Below, piece by piece: positions 1 through 14,035 of a stretch of DNA of 64,000 bases. The DNA is taken from assembly GCA_949752745.1 (NCBI GenBank), contig OX457033.1, positions 19,135,907 through 19,199,906 on the forward strand, given 5' to 3'. The position numbers and the translations under genes were made by a program. The notes beneath the pieces were generated by a model that saw only the letters and a list, made by a program, of their open reading frames with translations, searched no databases and was not told the origin of the DNA. The number at the start of each line of letters is the position of its first letter. Position 1 is the first letter of the stretch. This stretch comes from Protula sp. h YS-2021. Lineage: Eukaryota > Annelida > Polychaeta > Sabellida > Serpulidae.

Positions 1-1438
1 TGCAAGTTGCACATCACAGCACATACGGATAGCCTATTCCCTACAATGTTCGTCTTTTAACATGAAGTACTGTCTGTCCTAAAACTACATACAACACAAA
101 TACACAACTTTTGTATATAGGGACTCAACACGGCTCATACTAAACGGTTAAACCATCAAATATCACAGACTCGCGAAATATAAACAATGCTACAAATAGA
201 TATTACTTCTGTACATAATCATTTTAAATATAAATCTTCTTAAAACGTAAAGCATATTATTTAACTGTGCCATGAAATCAAACATAGCAGTGCAGTGTAC
301 GTATTAAATCGGTTATCAAAATAAAACCCCTAAATACTTCTGTTAAATTAGAGCCCTGACACATGCGGTACATGCTGCACATGTGGACGGTCCAATCGGC
401 GGACAAAAAATCAATGACGTCAGACTCTCAACTGAGATCATAAAAGTTAAAAATTTGATTCCAGGCTTTCACTTAATTCGAAACAGAATAATTTGAAACA
501 TGGATTATCATGTTTCATGATATGAAAAATTCATTATCTCGTCAGCTTATGCAAATAAATAAAGAACTCGCTAGAGATCACCATGGTTACATTCGGACAC
601 ATTTGCATATTTACCGTGACAGTTTTATCCAAACTTAAAGATCTTACCAATGGCAAAAAAGAAAAAAATGGTGTCCGGAGTTAAAATACTCGCCACATAT
701 TCTCATTTGCATGAATAATTAGTGCACTAGCTCTGTGATTCTACAACAGCACAATGCGAGAAATATTCTTTTGCGTAATTGAATTGCACTGTATTGAAAA
801 CAGTCCTTAATTAACCCAGCTAAAAAACAAAAAAAACAAACAAAAACAAAAAAAAACGAATAAACAAAATATTACTGTTTTACTTAAACCAGACTGTTTA
901 TTTAAGGAAACACATTCTCTTTAAATTGAACGAGTATACAAAAAATTAACGAAAGTATAGCGAAAATGTAAAATAAAGATAGGACTTGCAAACAATGACT
1001 TCGCATGTGCTCTGCAGTATGAAATAAAATTCCCGATGATTCTTGAAGTAACTGACATTACACCGTTAGACTGAATGATGTGTACCGTCAGAGTGACTGA
1101 TGAGTACCGCCAGAGGACTGATGAGTACCGTCAGAGTGACTGATGAGTACCGTCAGAGTGACTGATGAGTACCATCAGAGTGACTGATGAGTACCGCCAG
1201 AGTGACTGATGCGTACCGTCAGAGTGACTGATGAGTACCAAATGTGGACACTAATTCGCTCAAATTTTCATTAAAAAATATTTTTTGTTACTGTGGATCT
1301 TTCTTTCTTGAAAAATTTTCTAGCAACAACTGGATGTTGAAAAAACGATTATTTGTGGAAAATAGTCATAAACATGTATTTATGATTAGCGATGAGTTGT
1401 GAATAACACGCTATCCAATCGCTTCACAGAATTCATTT
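1..1438. other. CNTRL 3' untranslated and downstream sequence
   Basis: AT-rich, with no coding signal seen. A minus-strand AATAAA is at 898-903, about 540 nt past the stop codon, and is a candidate polyadenylation signal. The 1067-1246 minisatellite lies between stop and signal, so it may be transcribed in the 3' UTR. Confidence 0.4.
1067..1246. repeat. 22-bp minisatellite
   Basis: About seven tandem copies of GTACCGTCAGAGTGACTGATGA with single-base changes (GTC/GCC/ATC). It is not next to a splice site. Confidence 0.9.
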
Positions 1439-4400
1439 TCACGACGTCTTCTGATTGGCTGTCTTGGGGGTAGATCTGCCACGTGACGCCGACCTTGACC
1501 TATCACTGTGTCTGTGTGGAGAGTACGCCTTGCGTGGGCGTGGAATGTGCGACACGGAAGAGCTGCTCGTGTGCGAGTCGCGACTGACCGCTGACCTCTG
1601 CGACTCCTAAAGACAACACAAATCAATAACTAAATAAATACAACCCAAAGCCTTTTTTCTCACATTATTTAGAAAAGCACTTCAAATGTGTATATCTAAA
1701 AATTACAAAACATGTAATTACTTTTTAAAAAAACACGAGTTATAAGGGCAAAAGCTACACTACCCATTTCAATATAACAGTTTCAGTTACAATCTCCAGC
1801 AAGTTTTCAACATTGACGAGGGATATTTATGTGTTCGATTTGATATTTGGCTATTTGGTAATTTGCATTCGTTGGAGGGGAGAAGAAGCAGTCTTTGAGT
1901 ACCCCCCCCCCCCTACCATCACAAAAAAAAACATCCGATAATCTTGGCAACAAATGCCCTCCAGAACATTAGTCTGCTTCCTGTTTATGACCTAAATACA
2001 AAGTGAACCCACTGCAAAGGTACTTCGAATTGAACTTCTGACCCTCAGTTTCGATAAAATGAACCACAAATTACTAAAGATGAAAATAACTTTTAAAACA
2101 AAAATATCTGACAACAAACCACTCCTTTTAGCCATAAAGAAAATAATATTTGCTGGTTCTCTTCGATAGGAAATAAATTCATATCATCGTCCAATCACCC
2201 AAAGGCCACAATTTGTTTTTTAACATGGCTTGTTTCAATAAAATATAGAGCATGCAGATGTTTGTGCCACCAGAAACAGTACCCATCAAACGCTGCCGGC
2301 TAAAAATACAAAGAAACAAATTCCTGTGCTGGAAAACTGTACAGAGTACTCGTGCGCCGTAACGGAGGTGTGTCATGACGACTGTCACGTGACCTGTCAA
2401 TCACTGCACGTGACATTGCTTTACACAACTACACCAACTGTGCATCCCAGTGCCCAAACATTAAACGTTAGGGTTCAATTTGATTAGCCTCAGTACCGAT
2501 GTCTTTTTTACATCCGCGGTGAGCTGCTTGCTTGCCTTTTTTTTATAATTTGGATACTCAACACATGAAGGATAATATAAATCAAATGTCCTATTCTTCG
2601 AGGAAGAGGAGCTGGCTCGTCCTGACAGAGGGAGAGAATTGATTTTGCAGTTGTATTCGGCGATGTAGACAAAAGATCACCACAAAAGATTACTCAACGT
2701 GCCATGAGTCAAAACTACAATCATGCGCAGGACAGCATCCGGGTCACTCAGATAGATGTAAACAATGTTAACCAATGACAGCTAAACCACAGCCATAAAA
2801 TGACACCCTGAATATCCTACCAAAATACGGCGTCTGGCTGCGTGTATTTTTTAACAAAGTGCTTTCATGCCTAAAACGGTGAACAATTATATAACCGTGT
2901 TATTCTGGTTGGTTTACTTTTGTTACCCACTATACGACACATAGAAACATATATCAGACAAAACGAAACTGAAGAAAACGAAACTAGAACTGCACACCAC
3001 ATTTTAAGAGAACGCTACCTGTTCAGACAGTCATCTGCTTCCGGAACTGCCAACTAATCGCTGTGTGAATGCAATTGGTTTTAAAAATATGTTTATTTTA
3101 GTACTTGAAGGAAAAGAGGAATTGTTCGACAAAAGAAAAAAAAACGAAACAAAACGAACTTCACTGTAATATCCATAGTCAAATAAATCAATGAGTAAAT
3201 AAAAGCCATTGTAACCAACGGAATGTAAACAGTAAAAGCAAAGAGAACGATTTAAAGCTTTCAAATCAAAATCAGATGGCGGAAGATTGCTTTAAAAAAA
3301 AATCTTGAGGCTGAGAGGCGCCACAAAAGTGCTAACATATGCTTTGAGCAAATTCATGTGTGAAGGGAAAGAGAACTCATCAAAAATATCAGTACCAAAC
3401 TCAAACCACAGTAACTCATTCAACGAAAACAAACACTCTCCACAATACAGTTTCCAAAATCTCCGCGCCCCCTCCCCCCTCCCCCCCCCCCCCGGCTACT
3501 TTATTAGTGTAGGAACCGGAGAGAAATTTACAATGGTAAAATAGAAACTGAAACCAAATATGGAGCCTATAAATTTTCAAACTGCAATTCTTAAGACAAA
3601 TCGCGATTTGAAGTTAAACATGTGAGTTGTCCAAACTGAGGGCTGAAAATACAATTACAGCAGAATTCTTGTTACGTTGAAGTGCGTTCACACCACGTGT
3701 TTTGGACCGTATTTTTACTTCGGTTTATTTAATTGAAGAGTAAGCCGAAGTTTTGATTAGCGGAGAGCTAGTCACGTGTCACGTACTTCCGGTAAACAAA
3801 GCACCTGCTGTCTGTTTATTATGCACAAGTTAGAAACATCATAGCGTCATCAGAATCCCGCTTGTGCTGAAGAAAATTCCATTCAGTCACTCAATTATTT
3901 ATTTCTCTTCACTTATTTTTTACGTCATTATTCTTGGCAATAAGTGAATATTTTGAGAACGAATCTTAACAGAACAGTAGCAGAAACTGCCATAATTTCT
4001 GACACCTCCCCCCTCCCCCTCCCCCCTCCCCCCTCTGAGAACCTATCTTAACTTATTAAGGGTTCACAAACTCTGAGTAGGATCAGATTACAATCTACAT
4101 CTAAACTTAATTCATTTTTTGTAAAATTTATACTGAACTCTTTATAACAGGTATAGCTAAAAGATGGCCACATACATACTACTCAGTAGAACTCAATTCA
4201 TATTGCTTGAGAAAATCATTTCAGTTCAAGCATTTCTACCAGCATCATTTATTATTCATTAGACAAGTATTCATAAAAAGTTATACTAGTTTTATATTCT
4301 CACAACAGGCCAAGATTCTAGGCCCACTATTCTACATTTCGAACATTACATTTCTCGCACAAACGGGATTTCGATGACGTCATGTGAGTAAACAGAACGA

Positions 4401-4760
4401 GAGGCACACACCTGAGAGGATGACGTAAGCTCGTTCAAATTATGACTGCTATCTACCATAATCCCAGAGTCCTTGGACGAGGCTAGTCGCGCCGCCGCTG
4501 TAGAGCTGACCGAATCGCTAGGTGGCGCTTTGGCGCCATCGGCGGCAGGGGCTACTCTCTCCACAGCTGTGCTACACACCGCGGAACCAACTGTGGTCGC
4601 TGGCTTGCTGGTCACGGTTGGCACAGATGCGCTCGTTTTAACGATGGGTTGGAGAGGTGGCAGGGTTGTTAAGGCGCTGGACGATGTCTCCGGAAGCTGT
4701 GCGGTCGGTTGGTGCGAAGAAATACTTTCAACAGGCCCTTCACTTGTTGGCGCCTCAACC
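1439..4760 (-). CDS. CNTRL: CNTRL exons 50-51: Ser/Thr-rich and RS-type C-terminus
   Basis: Exons are 4412-4760 and 1439-1606, separated by a 2.8-kb intron. Exon 50 joins in phase (AA|G) and is Ser/Thr/Ala/Pro-rich, with no predicted coiled coil. Exon 51 encodes SHIPRPRKAYSPHRHSDRSR followed by more Arg-Ser pairs, then TGA at 1439-1441. Both lie beyond the region alignable to human. Assignment to this gene rests on matching phase and good splice sites (CAG before GTGTGT; TTTAG before GAG), so it is less certain than the upstream exons. Confidence 0.7.
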
Positions 4761-7700
4761 CTGAGAAATCATTTAAATACAGTCACAGCATTAGCAAACA
4801 TAAATCTGCAAGCGGTCCCATCAGGCAACAAAGAACGCTGACGGTAGAGATTTACACAAAGAACTTGACAGATTCCTTTGCGCAATACACTAAATTCATA
4901 ATAATGAAAAACGCAGCGACATTCAGTGACCTTACTCGAAATGAACCCCCCGTTCTTTTTTCTACGATAAAACTCACGTAGAAACCGGTTTCTTACTTTG
5001 GCTGTGGCTGCGGTTTATCGTCTGCTATCAGACTCTCCCAAATCTCCTTCACCCTGGCGCTAGGGCTTCTGCTCCGTCGCCTCTTTTTCTTCGTCTTCTC
5101 CACGGGCCAGGCGCTCTTGATTTCATCGCTGGTGAGCTCTCCTGAGCACGATGTCTTGTTGTCACCAAGTCCCGAAAGCAGCGGGTTCAAGGCGGGGACA
5201 GTGTCTTCAGTCTGTCGGCTTGCTGCCGATAACTCACTTTTTGTGGGCAACTGTGCGGCGTGAGGGCTCGGAATGCGTGGGAAAAGTGCAGCCTGCGGTA
5301 GGTGTGGACTTTCAGACCGCGTGACATATGCATGTGGACTTTGTGACGGCATTCTCTCCATATGTGGACTTTGTGACGGCATTCTCTCCACATGTGGACT
5401 TTGAACCCGATAAACTGCTTGTTCTGCATGTGGACTTCGTACACGAGATTTTGAGTCCGAGTCTTTTACAGGCGTGAGGCTGTGGAGTTTTTCTTTGGCC
5501 GCGGAGATTATGTCATCCACCTGTGACAGACCTTTTACTTCAGCTTGAGACAGCACCTGCCAGCACAAAAAAAAAACAAAAACAAAACCAAAATAAATCA
5601 CAACACACTGTAATTTGAAGTTGTATCACAACGTAAATTACAAGTACTTACGTTTCCTTCAGACCCAGGAAATGTACTGCACTACATAATGACACAATAT
5701 CAAAACTCCTCTTGAATTTAATTCCGGATTTCTGGATGTGTTATAAGACGGTATTGTTTTTCTTCATTTCACCCTGATAATCTTGTATTTCAACATCTAA
5801 TTTATTTCAAGCATAACGCCAGGGTGGGAGGCGCGGGGAGGGGGAGGGGGGGAGGGAGAGGGGGGAGCTGATATTGCTGCAAACCAACAAACATGGCCGG
5901 CGCACTCACGTGTTCCAGTTCGTGAAGCTTTTCCCGGAGGCTTTGTATGTGCGGGGAGGGAGGGAGGGAGGGAGGCAGGGAGGGAGGGAGGGAGGCAGGG
6001 AGGGAGGGAGGCAGGGAGGGAGGGAGGGAGGGAGGGAGGCAGGGAGGGAGGGAGGGGGCGGGGGGGGGGGGGGCGGAGCTGATATGGCTGCAAACCAACA
6101 AACATGGCCGGCGCACTCACGTGTTCGAGTTCGTGCAGCTTTTCCTGGAGGCTCTGTATGTGCGACTGTGAGATATGCCTGTGCGCGCTCAGCGCGTCCG
6201 CCTGTCTGCTCATGCGCAACTGCAACTGTTGCTGAAAACAGAACACAGCGAAACAAATGATCGCGTTTTATTCTGAAGTCTCCATCTTTGCCTTGGTTGT
6301 GTTTAACATAATATTAATTTTTCACTGCTTCCTGAAGGTTAAAACTTTCACACTGCTTGGATGTGTACGCTTGGATGTGTACGCTTGGATGGCGGACGCT
6401 CTCTGTGGTTTCATGTCACCATTTCATTTGGAATACAAACCAAAAATGCCTAAAAATATAGCATTTGCAAGTAGTTGATCAGTGTAAGTCTAATGTTTAA
6501 ACCATGCATTAAACCGACACAGAATACATAAAAAAAAAAATGTTTTAAATTTGGCCAGCTTTTTACCATATATATAGAAGTGTACACACATTGAAAATAT
6601 AAAAAAAAAACAGAAAGACTGAAAAAAGGACCAAACCTTGAGCAGTTTCTGCTGTTCGGCGAACGACTGTGATGTGTTTTGAGGCAGGCTGGAGTCCTCA
6701 TCCAGACTCCTTATCTGTGTGTGCAGACAAGATAAGCACAATGCTTGACAATTATCTTATCTTTCAGCATGTAGGCGATAATGAAACAGACGTGAGATAA
6801 AACTGATACATCGAAATATATATGTGTGTTTTTTTTTCTTGTGAAATTAACGGGTTTAGATGGGACATTACAGTGGGAAGCTTTATAATCCGGAAGCTAC
6901 TGGAGTACAGAACGGGTGAGTGGGGGGGGGGGGGTGGGAGAGGGGGAGGGGGCGGGGTGCAGCGAGGACTAGGTCCTGAAATGGTGTGTAGGAAGGGACA
7001 ATACTCACTGTGGAGAGATTATCCCGCAGGGAGTGTAAATGCTGCTGTAAATGTTGCTTCTGGTTTTGTAAAGCTGAAAACTCGCCGGTGGCGCCCTCGC
7101 GTTGTGACTCCCCCAGCTCCCGAACACCGCCCTTTATTTCCTGTCAACACAGTTTTGAAAACGCACTCAAAACAGTCAACAACAACAACAATAAATTTGC
7201 TGACATTTATGTTCAGAATGGCATTTATTTGTTATTATTATTTTTTATATGTTTATTTACTTTTTTACTTATTTTTATGTTGTCGGCATTCTTTATCTTG
7301 AAAAAAAAAAAAGAACTGCGATACTTACAAATGTGAGGTCGGATTTCAATTCTCGTAAAGTCTCGCCAAGCTCCTGGTCTCGTTCCTGCAGCTGCTTCTG
7401 GTTATCCAGCTGCCGCTTGACCTCCAAGTACTGCGCCCTGAGGTACGCCATCTCATCAGACAGGCGCTGTGCACGTGACGCGTGCGCATGCGCAATCGCT
7501 TCCAAATCCGCCAGCTCCTTATTGGCCTTCTCCTTTACATATTTCAACTCCTAAAAGTATCGAATCAAATAACATCCATAAAATATAATTGCGCTTTGGT
7601 TTTATGTACTAGAGAATTAGTAAAATGTTATACAGCTTTTTCTTTGCAAAGTGCCAGAAGGACACTTTTTCTTTGCAAAGTGCCAGAAGACAATTGAAGG

Positions 7701-10095
7701 GGTCCATGCATAAACCTGATAACTGCAGTTATCAGCAGTGGAGAAAAACGCTTTTAAAGTTTGAAATTTTAGTAACAAACATAGGTTTTTCCCATCGCAT
7801 TTTCCTAAAAAATGCCCACTTCTAATCGGTTTTTAGGTATAAGACTTACATATGTGATAGAACAGAGGCCAAGAAATACCGTCGTGGTAATAGTGCATTT
7901 TCCTGATAAGTGGAGTTATCAAGTTTATGCATGGGCCCCTTCAATTGTTGAACGACTCACAATGCATGTCATTATCCCACAGCCATCGATGCAAAGAGGA
8001 GGTGCTACATACGTGAGTCTTGTCATCGAGCTGTTGCTTGAGAGGGGCCACGGAGCCGTCGACGCTCTGCAGGTGACTCTCCACCTCCCGGCGACCCCGA
8101 GTGTGTATGTAGTGCGGGATGGGGGGGGGGGGGAGGAGGGGGCAGGGAAGAGAAGGTGCTACATACGTGAGTCTTGTCATCAAGCTGTTGCTTGAGAGGG
8201 GCCACGGAGCCGTCGACGCTCTGCAGGTGACTCTCCACCTCCCGGCGACCCCGAGTGTGTATGTAGTGCGGGATGGGGGGGGGGGGGGGGAGGAGGGGGC
8301 AGGGAAGAGAAGGTGCTACATACGTGAGTCTTGTCATCAAGCTGTTGCTTGAGAGGGGCCACGGAGCCATCGACGCTCTGCAGGTGGCTCTCCACCTCCC
8401 GGCGCTCCCGAGCCAGCTGCCGCCGCAACGCCTGCACCTCGCTGTACGACCTGTGAACCACACGTGACACATCACGTGATACATCATGTGACACAGCTTA
8501 TAACCAATCAGTCTGGGGGGCTGCTTTTATTCACAGAAGTTAGCTGTACAGACTCTGGCATACAGATCGCTCGGAAATCAACGCATAAAATTCATATCAG
8601 CCAAAAACTGATAAAAGATTAATCTACGTCAGTGGAGTTTTGCTGCCGGGAGTTCGGTGCAAATAATATTTCATACTGTCTAGCATTAGAAGGTTGAAAC
8701 ATGGATGCAGCACGAATTTTTTCCCCGAAATTATTCAATCCGAATTAGCTTTCAACAGAAAAAAGACATGACCAAGTGCCCAACAAGTGACCTTTGTTTA
8801 CCTATCCAGGGCATCGGCAAGCTCTTGCTTATCCTGGTCACGGCTTGCAATCTCCTTGCCCAAGTGCCTGATACGCTCTTCCAGTCCGCTCTCAAACAGA
8901 TCTGTCGCGCGCTGAATCAATTCAACAAACTAAGTATACCAAAGACCAAAGGAATATCAACATAGCAGTATTAAATTTCCAGAAATTCCAGAAAATTCTA
9001 TTTTTTTTTAAAATTTATATATTTATTTTTTTCTCGTAATTACGCAGTTGTTTACATTCCAGCACTTCCAGTCTTTTGCTTTCTCCGCATCCCTCCAGTT
9101 TTATTACATTATTTATTTGTCCGAATCTTCTGTTACTTTTTATAAACATCACGACAAGGGCTATTCGCATACCGGTGGTGAGGCGTTCCGCAGAGCTTCG
9201 GCGTCGGCCAGACTCCCGGTGAGGAGCGACTCGATGCGGCTTAACTCGTCCTCTATACCCACCAGCCGACTTGACCTGCTTGTTAAATTCTCCTCCACCT
9301 CACCGTGTGACCTAAGTGAAGACCAGAGGTGAGTTAATGATTTTTTTTCTTGCACCGTTTTTTTTCTCATTTTTATGAAAAGAGGTGATCACCCCTCCGC
9401 AAATATAATCATTGAAAATACAGCTGCAGATTTAAAGTTACCACCCCCCGCGCCTTAAAATGAAGAAGTATGTTTTCTGATGCATTTGCCACATTTTTTG
9501 TTTGTTTTTCATTTAATTACTGTTATGATCACGATTGTGAATTATTATTATTTTTATTTTTATTATTATTATTATTATTATTATTCAATCTTATAAATTT
9601 CCGTTATCATGTGTTCACTTTTCACCTTTTAAGCTGTTGTAGTCTTGCATGTAGATCTCTCGTATCATTGGCTACCACTTCCTTTTCTGCGCGCAGTCTG
9701 TCGACGTCGGCTTGGAGAGTGTCCCTCTGTCGCACCAAGCCGTCAAGGTGACGCCTCTCCGCGCTGACGTGCTGCGCCACCTAGCGGATAACCCAGTCAC
9801 GAATTGTCAACACTCATGTGTGAAACAATATAGAACGGAAGCTACAATACGGGGATGCCAACAGCTATTGCTGGACAGCAGAGATGTTCAAAAATAAACC
9901 CAAAAAATAATCAAGTGAAAACAGTTGGTCACGGAATAAACAGCCCGTTGGAAATGAGGACTTCGTACTTCTGTTGGCAGTAAAGCTAGGCTTGTTGTTA
10001 CAGTTTAGATCCACTTTTCAAATGCAAAACACGATTACATTTGGCATTCCTGTACTAACATACCCTTTACGTTCTGGCGTTCTATGAAACAACAT

Positions 10096-10129
<34 letters not shown>

Positions 10130-13100
10130 CGAAGACTGAGTAAGAGAACCTTGTCCATTTCTGCGGACCTCCTGGCGCTCTCATTCCGCAGCCTCTGGAG
10201 CTCTTTCTCCTCCTGTAACAAAACAAATATACACCTTTATGCCAGAACAGGAAATAAGTAGCAAAAAAAAAAAAAAAAAAAAAACAGATACACATACAAA
10301 AAAAAAAAAAACAACCAAAAGAAACTAAAACTAAAATAATAATAGTTAAAAAAACAAAAAAAAAAAAAAACAATAAAAAAAATAAAAGTAAAGAATAAGA
10401 TTATTCTGAGATCATTTCGAAATGTAATTAATAAATTCTCATCGCTATTTGTATTTATTCAGTTTTCTACATTGTATAGCACCATGCTGTTTACAAAATT
10501 ACATTTCTTTTGAAAAGTAATTTTTCTATTTTTATTTTAATTTAATTTCTGGATTGCTAAGAATCTATCTCTTTTTTTAATTACTTTTCACTTTTAATAT
10601 CAGCATTATATCAGCCTCTATCATAATTAGTTTTAAGTTTTGCTTATAAAAAACACATACACACAATTGATAAAACTAGGGACATATCTTATTGTTACAT
10701 ATTCAGCGCTATCTTATCCACTATCTCCATGCTAATGGAGCAAAATTACACGTAAAAACACCAGTATCCAAATTCTAATAATGGTAAAATAAAAATAAAC
10801 CATGCACCTTTTTTCATAGATTTCTAAATTAATTCCTAGCACATATTAAAACAGATAAGACTGGGATAAGAAAAACAGAATGATTTACTACCATACAATT
10901 TTAATTTAATAGTTATTTTTTCCTGTCATGGAAGAAAGAATCTTTGTTGATTAATCATGACGTGTATATATAGACGTGTATATACTGAGAAATATCGCCA
11001 GTTGCCGCCACATAACACATCAACTGGCGTCGAAAAATAAACATAAAATGTGGAAAGTATTGTCTAACCCAGGCACCGTTCATTTAAAAAAGAAAGAACA
11101 GAGAAAAACGGCGTTAGTAAATGTACCAATATTCCTGAAATTAAAATGCTATTGAGTAACATTGGTGCAAATATAGTCTAAGTAAGAAGCACGCTTTAAT
11201 TCAAAATTATGAGTTTCCTTATCAAGTTCTAAGGCATTATCTTGTATGAAACATGTCTATTGTACTCTTCAAATTCCAGGTTTTATTTTTGTAACATTAA
11301 ATGGTATCTCAGCTCTGGCCCAAAAATAGTAACTTCCTTACTGTTAAACTGTTATTTAACAGAAAAAAACTTTGAATTAAGAAAGCTTTTTGAAATGCGA
11401 GATAAACCTTAAAAGAGCGTGTGCAATTGAAAGAAAAACAAGCTATTATTGGAGACAATTTTAATTGAATTAAGCCAAGGCGTATGGTGGATAAAGAGCA
11501 GCAACGGTTTATTTTAAACGCTGTGACTGACTCGGCTAATTCAAATTTCGAAACAAAGCAGGCGGATTTTGGTTTTTTTTGGGGGGGGGGGGAGGGGGGG
11601 GGGCTTAATTCAGTTAAAGTAGCTGCACGTTGTTCACGCAACTGGATTCTTCTCTTAACGCAGCTGGTTCCACTACCTCCACCTGTCTTGATTCCAACTG
11701 CCCTGTGTCCTCTCTGATTTTCTGCAGCTGGCTCCTTCTCAACTGCAATTCACCCAGCTGCTCTTGCAGCTGAGTACTTACAACCGACAGCTGTTGCTGC
11801 TGTTCTTGCAACTGGCCATTCAAAGCTGCCAGCTGCCTGTTTTGCTTATCAGCACTCAGCTGCCGGCTGTGCAGCGATTCTTCCTCCTGACTCAGTTCAC
11901 GCTGTACCTACACGGTTAAGGTGACACTGAATGTCGGGCATATGACCTGGCCTGTGACGTCACGGGCTCGTGAATGATTAGTCACGTAATGGGAGGTTAA
12001 TACTACAAGGTAACACTATCACCTGCTTTTGTAATTGATCACACGAGCCAGGATATCGGTCCATCCATAAAGCACGTAAACGAAATGTCCAGAGTTTTTA
12101 CCCCGCACCGCACCACCCCCCGCCCCGCCCATCCTACCTATACACAACAGCTGCCACAACACTCCATCACTGTAACATCACCAAGGCAGCCCAGGGCCCC
12201 TACCCCCAGTACTTTATGGATGACCTTTTAAGAAAAGCGTGACACCAACCTTCCCGGGTGAAAAACGCTTGTTGTTCTAGCAATTAGCGAATCATCTATC
12301 TTAAAAGCATTTGTTTTAATTTAACAACATTTTGCAGCTGGAGTTGTTGAAGTAACCGGTGTTGTTTTGGGGCATTTTGTCTTAGTACCTCTTTCCAACT
12401 ATATTAAAGCTAATTATTATATAAGTAATTTTCTCAACCATTTTCACCTCAACATTTAAAACTATTCGCCCGAAGGATTATAATAAAGGATTAAAATAAA
12501 ACTCAAAATAATCCCACAAGGAAAAGCGCCGTTACCAAATTCTCATAACGTAGTTTTTGTATCCCAAATAATTTCAGAATTTTCACAAGAAATATTTCCA
12601 TTAACTGCCAAATAACATTAGATGACAATACGCGCAATTCAAACATTGACATGTAGGTGATTTAGGGCTTACAAAATGATACCAAAGGTAGAGTGTTTTA
12701 ACTTTTGCTTTTTTTAAAACTTTGTTAGGAGAACTTTCTTAATCACATAATCGTTATCAAACCCCTTAAATATTACTTTTTATTGAAGCTGCTTGAATAT
12801 GAAAATCTTTACCAGTTTTTTTTAATGGCTCAAAATCAACTGCAAAGATATGATGTCAATCAGTTTACAATAAAAGCAATAACAAATTAATAAAATCGAC
12901 GCCTATGTTACAACTGTTGTTATTACAGTGGATGCGTTATTTGCAACAGGCAATTCGTATAATAATCAGTTCGAAGATTTTGATTAAAAATTACAACACA
13001 GTCCTTCAATTTTTAGTCGCTTTGTGCAATAATTTTTTGTGCCTTTTAAAGTATTTTTTTGGCCGTTGTTTTTGGCCATAAGTTTCAAAATGTGTCATCG

Positions 13101-13996
13101 CTAACATATATATGAATACAGAATGACTGGAGGTTACTTCCCTGCACAAAATTCATCAACCAATTAAGGATAAAATTCAATAAATGCATTTATTTTGATA
13201 TCTTGATGGTTCCACTGAAGGAATTTTAGGCAGCAAAATATGACTTCGTACATTTTAACATTTAAACAAATGGAACCGTTTTTTTTTCTTTTTTTTTTGC
13301 GGCTTGACCGTTCTGTGCACTTCGAGAAAGGCAGCAGTCGGAACAGGGAACAACTTCCGATTTTAGGTTTTTGTGGAATCTTGCACACGTCATTCCCCTC
13401 CCCCCTCCCCTCCAATCACAATGCACACGTCCCCCCAATCACAATACACATGTCCCCCAATCACAATGCACACGTCCCCCAGTCACAATACACACATCCC
13501 CCAACTACAATGCCCACGTCCCCCAATCACAATGCTAACGTTCCCCAATCACAATACACACGTCCCCCAACCACAATGCACACGTCCCCCAATCACAAAG
13601 TACAGATGGAAATGGTCGCAGTCTATACACAGCGGATTCCTTTCTTCCTATTTATCTCTCTTCTCTTTTGAACCAAAACAAAAAAAAAATAAATAAATAA
13701 ATAAATAAGTAAGTAAAAACGCGAGCCAGTACCTGGGTCAGCATCTGCTGCTTCTCGACAACTTGGCGCTCGTATGCCTCACCCCTGTGGTGCAGTGCTT
13801 CCATATCTCTGGTCACGTGCTATCATATAGCATCAAATAAACGCCATATTGGATTCTAACCACGCACATTAGTACACAACAGTAGACAATAAAGATTATA
13901 TAATTAAAAAAACAACGCTGTGTATTGTATCAATATAGAGTTGTATAGAAAGTCAGCGGCTGAAGCAGCTGAAATTCAACTGGATGAAATGCAAGC

Positions 13997-14035
<39 letters not shown>

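Noticed and set aside
1067..1246. CTGATGAG core repeated, as in hammerhead ribozymes
   Set aside because: The CUGAUGA box recurs, but there is no GAAA box or cleavage-site stem in register; it is a plain 22-bp minisatellite.
5802..6260. Overlapping frames encoding poly-PPSLPPSLP and REGGREGG
   Set aside because: Low-complexity translation of a GGGA repeat; the real coding part is exon 48.
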